Source: Limousia pullorum
GTDB taxonomy: Bacteria > Bacillota > Clostridia > Oscillospirales > Acutalibacteraceae
NCBI GenBank assembly: GCA_018714545.1
Contig: DVNG01000022.1
Location: forward strand, 1-22,178
DNA length: 22,178 nucleotides
Reading direction: 5' to 3'
Shown here piece after piece: positions 1 through 5,679 of this stretch (position 1 is its first letter; each line of letters begins with the position of its first letter). Below the pieces are notes generated by a model that worked only from the letters and a program-made list of their open reading frames with translations, was not told the origin of the DNA and searched no databases. The position numbers were made by a program, and so were the translations under genes.

Positions 1-47
1 TGTTAAACGACTTAGAATGGCTTGCTCATAATTGGGTTAATTTTTAA
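1..47 (+). CDS. C-terminal end of an unidentified upstream gene
   Basis: The reading frame beginning at base 3 is open from the window edge and encodes LNDLEWLAHNWVNF before a TAA stop at 45-47. Of the other two frames, one stops at once and the other stops at base 31. The call rests on this single open frame and on a strong terminator that starts 11 bases after the stop, as expected for the end of a gene. Fourteen residues are too few to name a family. Confidence 0.5.
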   Translation, partial: LNDLEWLAHNWVNF

Positions 48-57
48 ATAATAAAAC

Positions 58-98
58 AACAACCGTGGTTCTTTGAATTTTGAACCACGGTTGTTTTT
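58..98 (+). terminator. Rho-independent terminator of the upstream gene
   Basis: A perfect 14-bp stem (58-71 with 82-95) encloses a 10-nt loop, and a T-rich stretch begins within the right arm and runs to 98. It follows the stop codon at 45-47, so it most likely ends the upstream transcript. Confidence 0.85.
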
Positions 99-397
99 GT
101 GTGTAATCTTCTTCAATATTCAATACGTAGAAGCGGATATAAAATCTACCTCTGCAATAATAATTCTATATAAGAAAAAAGGAATGTAAAACAAAGTCAA
201 CTGAGAGCGAACCACTCCAAAGACTAAACAGAACGTTTCGCCCGACGTGAAACGACGTTTATTTCCTAAAATAACCTTTGCACGTCGGATATAAAAGACT
301 TGACTTTTGGGGTGGGGGTGGGATAGAATTATTGTGTATGAGGTTGTAAAAATTGTTGAGAAACAATGATTAACGATAAGTTAAGGAGGAAATCGGG
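99..397. other. Gene-free region upstream of nadA, with dyads and a promoter
   Basis: I see no convincing coding frame on either strand. The region is AT-rich and holds several symmetric elements. An 8-bp inverted repeat CCGACGTG/CACGTCGG (242-249 and 281-288) has a 31-nt spacer that contains the short palindrome AAACGACGTTT. The repeat lies just upstream of the nadA -35 box at 300. A small hairpin, ATTGTT-GAGA-AACAAT (352-367), lies in the nadA leader shortly before the ribosome binding site. I do not recognise a known riboswitch; the dyads could be protein-binding sites. Confidence 0.5.
300..329 (+). promoter_or_regulatory. Sigma-A type promoter of nadA
   Basis: TTGACT (300-305) is separated by 18 bp from TAGAAT (324-329), close to the TTGACA/TATAAT consensus. 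This predicts transcription from about 336 and a leader of about 62 nt. The spacer contains three G-runs (GGGG, GGGGG, GGG), which is unusual in this AT-rich DNA. Confidence 0.6.
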
Positions 398-1309
398 ATG
401 ATTAGAGATATACAGGAAGAAATTTTGAGACTTAAAAAGGAAAAGGACGTCTGTATTCTTGCTCATAGCTATCAGACCTGTGATATTATAGAAATAGCTG
501 ACTTTGTGGGCGACAGCTTTGCGCTCAGTAAGCTTGCTAAAACTGCACCTAATAAAACCGTGCTTATGTGCGGCGTTAGATTTATGGCGGAAACCTGCAA
601 ACTGCTTTCACCGGAGAAAAAGGTAATTCTTTCAAGCCCTCACGCCGGTTGCCCTATGGCTGAACAGTTTGAGCCGGAGGATATAGAGAAGTTTAAGGCT
701 GAAAATCCGGGAAGCGCAGTTGTGGCATATATAAATACAACAGCTAAGCTTAAAACTAAGTGCGACGTGTGCGTTACTTCCGCTTCCGCTTTGAGCATTG
801 TGGGTAAGCTTGAGGAAAAGGATATTCTCTTTATTCCCGACCCGAATCTTGGAAATTATGTTGCTAAGAATTTTCCTGAGAAGAATATTAAGGTTATAAA
901 CGGCGGATGCCCTATACACGGAGCCATTAAGGTTGATGAGGTAAAGGCTGTAAAAGAGGAGCATCCGGACGCTTTGTTTTTGGTGCATCCTGAGTGCGTT
1001 CCTGAGGTTGTGGAGCTTGCGGATTATGTGGGTTCAACATCGGGAATTATGAAATATGCAAAGGAAAGTCAGCATAAAGAATTTATTATAGGAACAGAAA
1101 TTTCTATCACAGCACAGCTTCAGATGGCTTGCCCTGATAAGAAGTTCTATTCACTCAGCAAAGACCTTATATGTCCTGACATGAAAGCTACCACTTTGGT
1201 TGATGTTCTCAACTGCCTGAAAGGTGAGGGCGGCGAAGAGATTGTCATGGACGAAGAAACAATAAAAGCGGCTGTAAAGCCAATAGAAAAAATGTTGGAG
1301 CTTGGTTAA
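398..1309 (+). CDS. nadA: Quinolinate synthase A
   Basis: NadA condenses iminoaspartate with dihydroxyacetone phosphate to make quinolinate, the NAD precursor, using an oxygen-sensitive [4Fe-4S] cluster in the cytosol. The 303-residue length is typical of the family. The three cluster cysteines are visible: C85 in HAGCPMAE, C171 in GGCPIHG and C259 in LICPDMKATT, with spacing that matches known NadA proteins. Other family motifs present are LAHSYQ near residue 21, VGDSFALSK near 37, HPEC at 197-200 and GTE at 232-234. The ATG start is supported by AAGGAGG at 384-390. It leads the operon with mnmA. The partners usually clustered with it, nadB and nadC, are absent here. Confidence 0.95.
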   Translation: MIRDIQEEILRLKKEKDVCILAHSYQTCDIIEIADFVGDSFALSKLAKTAPNKTVLMCGVRFMAETCKLLSPEKKVILSSPHAGCPMAEQFEPEDIEKFKAENPGSAVVAYINTTAKLKTKCDVCVTSASALSIVGKLEEKDILFIPDPNLGNYVAKNFPEKNIKVINGGCPIHGAIKVDEVKAVKEEHPDALFLVHPECVPEVVELADYVGSTSGIMKYAKESQHKEFIIGTEISITAQLQMACPDKKFYSLSKDLICPDMKATTLVDVLNCLKGEGGEEIVMDEETIKAAVKPIEKMLELG

Positions 1310-1313
1310 AAAT

Positions 1314-2393
1314 ATGAAAAAAATTATAACTGCAATGAGCGGCGGCGTGGATAGCTCTGCCGCAGCACTTATCCTGCAAAATGAGGGTTACACGGTTGCG
1401 GGGGGAACTTTGCGCCTTTTTGACAGACCGGAAAGCGGTCAGTGCGGAAAAAAATGCGGCTCTTTAAAGGATATCAGCGACGCAAAAAGCGTTTGTGAAA
1501 AGCTGGGCATAGAACACTATGTCTTTGATTACAGGGATAATTTTAAAAAGGAAGTTATCGACCGTTTCTGCGACGGTTATATTAAGGGTGAAACACCGAA
1601 CCCCTGCCTTGAGTGCAATAGGTATATCAAGTTTAAAGGCATGATTGAGCAGGGAGAAAAGCTGGGCTTTGAGGGAACGGCTACAGGACATTATGTGCGC
1701 CGTGAGTACGACCAAGGCTCGGGAAGATATCTTTTGAGAAAGGCATCTGATGTGACTAAAGACCAGACATATGTGCTTTACTCACTTTCTCAGGAGATTT
1801 TAAGCAGGACACTTTTCCCCCTTGGCGACTTGAGCAAGGTTGAGATAAGAAAGTTAGCGGAGGATTACGGTCTTGTAAACGCAAAAAAGGCGGAAAGCCA
1901 GGATATCTGCTTTGTGCCGGACGGAGATTATGCCTCTTTTCTCAAAAGGGAAACAGGATATGTGCCGAAGCTCGGTGATTTTGTGCTGGAGGATGGAACC
2001 TTTGTGGCGAAAAACAAGGGAATTATCCATTATACAATAGGACAGAGAAAGGGCTTGGGCATAGCATGGGAGCATCCTCTCTATGTTATAAGCAAAAATC
2101 CCCAGGATAACTGCGTTGTGCTGGGAAAAAATGAAGACCTTTTCAGCAAACGCCTTGAGGCATACGATGTGAATTTTATAGCCATAAATGAGCTTAAAGC
2201 ACCTATGAGGGTTGTGGCAAAAACAAGATACAGCCAGAAAGAGGCGCAGGCGGTGGTCTATCCGCTGGAAAAGGATAGAGTGATTGTGGAGTTTTCTGAG
2301 CCTCAAAGGGCGGTAACTCCAGGTCAGGCGGTAGTATTTTATAAAGACGACTACCTTGTGGGCGGAGGAAAAATTCTGTCCGCTAAAGAATAA
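1314..2393 (+). CDS. mnmA: tRNA-specific 2-thiouridylase MnmA
   Basis: MnmA adenylates and then thiolates the wobble uridine (s2U34) of tRNA-Lys, -Glu and -Gln, drawing sulfur from a cysteine desulfurase relay. The 359 residues carry the N-terminal PP-loop SGGVDSS at 9-15. The catalytic nucleophile is predicted as C101 in LECNRYIKF, and the second active cysteine as C199 in ESQDICF. A GHY motif and the C-terminal beta-barrel regions typical of MnmA follow (for example YTIGQRKGLGI). I chose the ATG at 1314, where family proteins begin with MKK. An in-frame TTG at 1302 overlaps the nadA stop and would put GGAG only one base away. The start lies 4 bases after the nadA stop, so translation is probably coupled. 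Confidence 0.95.
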   Translation: MKKIITAMSGGVDSSAAALILQNEGYTVAGGTLRLFDRPESGQCGKKCGSLKDISDAKSVCEKLGIEHYVFDYRDNFKKEVIDRFCDGYIKGETPNPCLECNRYIKFKGMIEQGEKLGFEGTATGHYVRREYDQGSGRYLLRKASDVTKDQTYVLYSLSQEILSRTLFPLGDLSKVEIRKLAEDYGLVNAKKAESQDICFVPDGDYASFLKRETGYVPKLGDFVLEDGTFVAKNKGIIHYTIGQRKGLGIAWEHPLYVISKNPQDNCVVLGKNEDLFSKRLEAYDVNFIAINELKAPMRVVAKTRYSQKEAQAVVYPLEKDRVIVEFSEPQRAVTPGQAVVFYKDDYLVGGGKILSAKE

Positions 2394-2427
2394 TATTGTG
2401 GGTTAAATTTCGGAGGTAATGTAAAAA

Positions 2428-2976
2428 ATGAAAAAAGCGTGGGGTCATTTTAGAACCATAACAAAGCACAGACATAAGGTTATTGCAAATTGTTTCAGAG
2501 CGGGAATATTTTGGCAGGGATTGAGACACGACCTTTCAAAGTATTCGCCAACGGAGTTCATACCCGGCGCAAAGTATTACCAAGGGGGAATGAGAAGCCC
2601 CAACGAAAGTGAAAGGGAAACCTACGGTTATTCAAGAGCTTGGCTTCATCATAAGGGAAGAAACCGTCACCATTTTGAATTTTGGACCGACTACAATCCA
2701 AAGACAAAAAAGCTTGAGGCGGTTAAGATGCCAAAAAGGTTTGTGGTTGAGATGTTCTGCGACAGAGTTGCCGCAAGCAAAATCTATATGAAAGAAAACT
2801 ACAACGACGCAAGTCCTCTGGGATATTTTGAAAAGTCAAAGAAAACCAGATTTATCAATCAAGAAACCTCCGACGAAATTGAATTTCTGCTGACAAAGCT
2901 TTCAAAGGACGGAGAAAAGGCAACATTTGCCTATATTAAGGACTTGATAAAAAATGATAAACCTATAATACAATAA
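2428..2976 (+). CDS. DUF5662 family protein, possible HD-type hydrolase
   Basis: This 182-residue soluble protein resembles the DUF5662 family of Firmicutes, whose members are often mislabelled as catalase. The sequence is basic at the N-terminus and rich in histidine: H14 and H16, HD at 34-35 in LRHDLSKYSP, HH at 74-75, HH at 81-82 in NRHHFEFW, and D112 in MFCDRVAASK. The order H, HD, D resembles the metal site of HD-superfamily phosphohydrolases, but that is my inference and not a known activity. The ATG is preceded by CGGAGG. It lies 34 bases after mnmA and just before the operon terminator, so it is probably cotranscribed with nadA and mnmA. Confidence 0.75.
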   Translation: MKKAWGHFRTITKHRHKVIANCFRAGIFWQGLRHDLSKYSPTEFIPGAKYYQGGMRSPNESERETYGYSRAWLHHKGRNRHHFEFWTDYNPKTKKLEAVKMPKRFVVEMFCDRVAASKIYMKENYNDASPLGYFEKSKKTRFINQETSDEIEFLLTKLSKDGEKATFAYIKDLIKNDKPIIQ

Positions 2977-2991
2977 AATATTAGCAATAAT

Positions 2992-3040
2992 AGACAAATA
3001 ATCCGTCATAAGTTTTACGGATTATTTGTCTTTATTTTTA
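2992..3040 (+). terminator. Terminator of the nadA-mnmA-DUF5662 operon
   Basis: A perfect 15-bp inverted repeat (2992-3006 with 3017-3031) with a 10-nt loop is followed by a T-rich tail (TTTATTTTTA). The stem is AT-rich but long. The next gene has its own promoter immediately downstream. Confidence 0.85.
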
Positions 3041-3049
3041 TGTAAAATG

Positions 3050-3077
3050 TTGACTTTACCTTAAAAAATGGTATTAT
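3050..3077 (+). promoter_or_regulatory. Sigma-A type promoter of the lipoprotein pair
   Basis: TTGACT (3050-3055), a 16-bp spacer and TATTAT (3072-3077) give a good match to consensus. The predicted leader before the ATG at 3137 is about 50-55 nt and includes AAAGGAGG. Confidence 0.65.
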
Positions 3078-3136
3078 TGTATTAAAGAATTGTGCGAAAA
3101 ATTTTATATTTAAAAACAGATAAAGGAGGTTGTCCT

Positions 3137-3661
3137 ATGAAAAAAAGAACTTGTTTGCTGTTTATGACAATGTGTTTAATTGTTATGTCTTTGTTGAGCG
3201 GATGTGGTAACAACGATAAGAGAGAGATTTACAAGGAGCTTAATATAGAGCAGGCGGAGAAAACATATATGCATTATGCTCCGACAATTAAAGAGGATGT
3301 AAAGTCGGTGACAGATGCGGATGTGCTGGAAATGTGTGTTGTTGACCAGGAGGAAACAGACCGCTTCAATGAAAATTTCACCGACGGAAAGACGAAGGCA
3401 GAAATATATAATCCGACAGACGAAATGTTTAAATATCTGCCGGATAATACTGAAAGCTGTTATATTGAAAAATGGATTAAGGAAGACGAATCGGAAAATT
3501 ATGTGTATTTGGAATACATTGACGACCAGCAGATACAGGTGGGCGTTACATATAACAGTCATGGAATGAGGGATATCTATATTTATTTCAGAAATGAAAG
3601 CAAGTATGTTTCAATATCCGATGAATTGGCATATGAGGTTTTGAATTTTGGTGGGAAATAA
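3137..3661 (+). CDS. Small predicted lipoprotein, unknown function (first of pair)
   Basis: I do not recognise the family. The 174-residue product starts with KKR, a hydrophobic stretch and a lipobox LLSGC near residues 20-24, so it should be lipidated and anchored outside the membrane. The mature part is acidic and hydrophilic, with many Asp, Glu and Tyr residues, no further membrane segment and no clear enzyme motif. The ATG at 3137 is chosen because AAAGGAGG (3122-3129) lies 7 bases upstream and the signal peptide begins there. An in-frame GTG at 3092 would add an unlikely extension ahead of the signal. Its stop is 16 bases before the next lipoprotein start, so the two form a cassette. Confidence 0.75.
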   Translation: MKKRTCLLFMTMCLIVMSLLSGCGNNDKREIYKELNIEQAEKTYMHYAPTIKEDVKSVTDADVLEMCVVDQEETDRFNENFTDGKTKAEIYNPTDEMFKYLPDNTESCYIEKWIKEDESENYVYLEYIDDQQIQVGVTYNSHGMRDIYIYFRNESKYVSISDELAYEVLNFGGK

Positions 3662-3677
3662 AACGGGAGGTGTCTTT

Positions 3678-4157
3678 ATGAAGAAAAAAGTTTTCTTTTC
3701 GGTTTTTCTTGTTGTGGCAATTATAATCACTGTTATAGGAACAGCGTCATGCGGTTCGGGAAAAACGGTAAATCTTATGGAGGAATATCCTCAGCTTAAA
3801 GGTGCCCACGTTATAATAATAACTCTTGAAATTGCCGGAGAATACTCTCCATATAGCTTTGAGGACTTGCACAGCGATAAGATAATGGAACTTACGGAAA
3901 AAACAGTATTCAATACAAGGAATATGGATAAATCTTCTCCGACACCCGGATTTGACATAACCTTTGAAACAGAAGACAAAAATCATTATAAACTTTCTGT
4001 GGGAGAGAGTGGTAAAGTGGTTTTCTATGACTATTCCGCATTGTTTAAAGATAAAGAAGATGAATTTACGGTGTTTTTGGAGGATAAATCCGGAGAACTT
4101 TACAAATACCTTTACAGCTGTTTGCCTGATGAAATTGTTAATCGATATTTTTTCTGA
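3678..4157 (+). CDS. Small predicted lipoprotein, unknown function (second of pair)
   Basis: The 159-residue product has a KKK N-terminus, a hydrophobic segment of about 20 residues and a lipobox-like GTASC near residue 26, so it is probably a membrane-anchored lipoprotein. The mature region has alternating hydrophobic and charged residues (for example ITFETEDKNHYKLSVG), which suggests a beta-rich fold. I see no catalytic motif and cannot name a family. The start is set by GGGAGG (3665-3670), 7 bases before the ATG. It shows no obvious similarity to the preceding lipoprotein apart from the signal, so the pair is probably not a recent duplication. Confidence 0.72.
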   Translation: MKKKVFFSVFLVVAIIITVIGTASCGSGKTVNLMEEYPQLKGAHVIIITLEIAGEYSPYSFEDLHSDKIMELTEKTVFNTRNMDKSSPTPGFDITFETEDKNHYKLSVGESGKVVFYDYSALFKDKEDEFTVFLEDKSGELYKYLYSCLPDEIVNRYFF

Positions 4158-4170
4158 TAAGATTATTGTA

Positions 4171-4210
4171 AAAAAGACGGTTCTTCAAAATTGGAGAACC
4201 GTCTTAATTT
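4171..4210. terminator. Bidirectional terminator between convergent genes
   Basis: The stem is 4174-4186 with 4193-4205 (13 pairs, one a G-T) with a 6-nt loop. A run of A lies on the left, read as T on the minus strand, and TTAATTTT lies on the right. It sits between the lipoprotein pair (+) and the PAP2 gene (-), so it can serve both transcripts. Confidence 0.8.
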
Positions 4211-4221
4211 TATAAAAGTTA

Positions 4222-4833
4222 TTAAAATCTGAACCATCCGTAATTTATCACGAGATTTACCATTATTCCAACAGAGGCGCAGCCGCAGATAAATCCTAAA
4301 AGTGCGCCTGCCAAAACGTCTGTGAGGAAATGAACTCGCAGATACAGTCTTGAAAAGCCTATAAGCAGAGCTAAAATGAGAATTGGAACCCAGATTATGG
4401 GCTGACATCTTAAAAATACAACTCCCACAACACAGAATGAAGCGGCTGTGTGTCCCGATGGGAAAGAGTAATATTTCGGTCGGTCGATTATAAGCTCTTC
4501 GTCGTCCAGTTTGTGACATGGTCGTGAGCGGCAAACTATTCTTTTTAATGTGAACTCTCCCAAAAGATGGGTTATAGCAAGTCCGATTACCAGGTTTACT
4601 CCCACGGAACGGTAGGTTTTTGTTATCATCATAATAATGGCTATTGCAAACCAGACTGTACCGAAAGTACCCAGGGAAGTTATTACAATCATTATTTTAT
4701 TGAGTATAGGCCTGTTTATGGTCTTTATTTTGTCGAGGACTTTGTCGTCTATTTTTTGGATTTTATCTATCAATTCAATCACCGCCGATTTAATAACAAA
4801 CAGTAAATCATATATTCTTGGGACAAAAATCAT
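4222..4833 (-). CDS. PAP2-family membrane phosphatase
   Basis: This integral membrane phosphatase probably acts on a lipid phosphate or pyrophosphate, such as undecaprenyl pyrophosphate or phosphatidate; the sequence does not give the substrate. All three PAP2 signature blocks are present in 203 residues: K97-x6-R104-P105, P125-S126-G127-H128, and S161-R162-x5-H168-x3-D172. H128 and H168 are the expected catalytic histidines. About five or six hydrophobic segments surround these motifs. The ATG at 4833 lies inside the end of nth (26-base overlap) and I see no good ribosome binding site, so translation is probably coupled to nth. A slightly later start is possible. Confidence 0.88.
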   Translation of the reverse strand: MIFVPRIYDLLFVIKSAVIELIDKIQKIDDKVLDKIKTINRPILNKIMIVITSLGTFGTVWFAIAIIMMITKTYRSVGVNLVIGLAITHLLGEFTLKRIVCRSRPCHKLDDEELIIDRPKYYSFPSGHTAASFCVVGVVFLRCQPIIWVPILILALLIGFSRLYLRVHFLTDVLAGALLGFICGCASVGIMVNLVINYGWFRF

Positions 4834-5443
4834 TCATACAGCAGATTTCGCATTTAGGTTTTCTTGCATCGCAGACTGCTCTTCCGTGAAGCACCAGTCT
4901 GTGGCAAAAATCGTTGCTTTCCTCCGGAGGAAGAAGGTCACGAAGCATAAATTCAATTTTCTTTGGGTCTTTAATATTGTGTATACCCAGTCGGTGGGTA
5001 AGCCTAATACAATGGGTGTCAACCACAACCGCAGGCTTTCCGAAAATATCGCCTACAATAAGGTTTGCGGTTTTTCTGCCTATGCCCGGAAGCTTTGTAA
5101 GCTCTTCGATTGTGTCCGGCACAACACAGTTGTAGTTGTCACGGAGACACTGAGCCATAAGCACAATATCCCTTGCTTTGGTTTTGTAAAGTCCGCAGCT
5201 TTTTATATATTCCTCTACTTCGGAAACATCGGCATCGGCAAAATCTTCGGCGGTTTTAAACCTTTCAAAGAGAGCCGGAGTAACCATGTTTACACGGTTA
5301 TCGGTACATTGAGCCGCAAGACGTGTTGCAATCAAAAGCTGTAACGGGTCTGTATAGGTCAGAGAACAAATAGCGTCCGGATATTCCTTTTTCAATGCTT
5401 CTACAGCTTTCAGCATAATTTCCTTTTTTTCTTCCTGCGTCAT
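4808..5443 (-). CDS. nth: Endonuclease III, base-excision DNA glycosylase/AP lyase
   Basis: Nth removes oxidised pyrimidines from DNA and cleaves the abasic site. The 211 residues are standard for the family. The helix-hairpin-helix LPGIGRKTAN spans 118-127 with the Schiff-base lysine K124, followed by the catalytic D142 in VVDTHCIRL. The C-terminal [4Fe-4S] loop is intact: C191-x6-C198-x2-C201-x5-C207. I chose the ATG at 5443, with GAGGTG 5 bases upstream (5454-5449). An in-frame TTG one codon earlier is less likely. It is first in a two-gene minus-strand unit with the PAP2 gene. Confidence 0.95.
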   Translation of the reverse strand: MTQEEKKEIMLKAVEALKKEYPDAICSLTYTDPLQLLIATRLAAQCTDNRVNMVTPALFERFKTAEDFADADVSEVEEYIKSCGLYKTKARDIVLMAQCLRDNYNCVVPDTIEELTKLPGIGRKTANLIVGDIFGKPAVVVDTHCIRLTHRLGIHNIKDPKKIEFMLRDLLPPEESNDFCHRLVLHGRAVCDARKPKCEICCMNDFCPKNI

Positions 5444-5461
5444 CAAATCACCTCTAAAGCT

Positions 5462-5490
5462 ATTCTAACACATAAGAAAACTAATAGCAA
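5462..5490 (-). promoter_or_regulatory. Promoter of nth and the PAP2 gene
   Basis: On the minus strand TTGCTA (5490-5485), a 17-bp spacer and TAGAAT (5467-5462) form a promoter with an extended -10 (TGT before TAGAAT). Transcription would start near 5455, leaving a leader of only about a dozen bases that is nearly all ribosome binding site. Confidence 0.55.
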
Positions 5491-5568
5491 CCGGAAATTA
5501 AACTAAGTTAAAGCATATTAAAGAAACTTGTAAAAAGGTACAATTTTTTATGATATTAGTTTTATCTC

Positions 5569-5597
5569 TTTACTTAAACTCACAAAAATGGTAAACT
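5569..5597 (+). promoter_or_regulatory. Weak candidate promoter for the YfhO gene
   Basis: TTTACT (5569-5574), a 17-bp spacer and TAAACT (5592-5597) is the best-spaced pair I found ahead of the YfhO gene, but both boxes are poor. A second pair, TTTACA (5613-5618) and TACAAT (5633-5638), has only a 14-bp spacer. A promoter must lie in this divergent gap; which one is used is uncertain. Confidence 0.3.
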
Positions 5598-5679
5598 ATA
5601 TCCGTATATTTTTTTACAGACGGAAGAAAAAATACAATAGTCTTTCGTTGATGCTATATTTTTTAAACGGAGGTAAATT

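Noticed and set aside
1302..1313. Alternative TTG start of mnmA overlapping the nadA stop
   Set aside because: It would place the GGAG motif one base from the start and add four residues before the conserved MKKIITAMSGG; the ATG at 1314 fits the family better.
3092..3136. Upstream GTG start for the first lipoprotein
   Set aside because: It would add 15 residues ahead of a clear signal peptide, while the ATG at 3137 has an ideal ribosome binding site.
4637..5344. Open frame of 235 codons on the plus strand opposite nth and the PAP2 gene
   Set aside because: It lies antisense to two clear genes with intact motifs, and its product has no recognisable domain or ribosome binding site.
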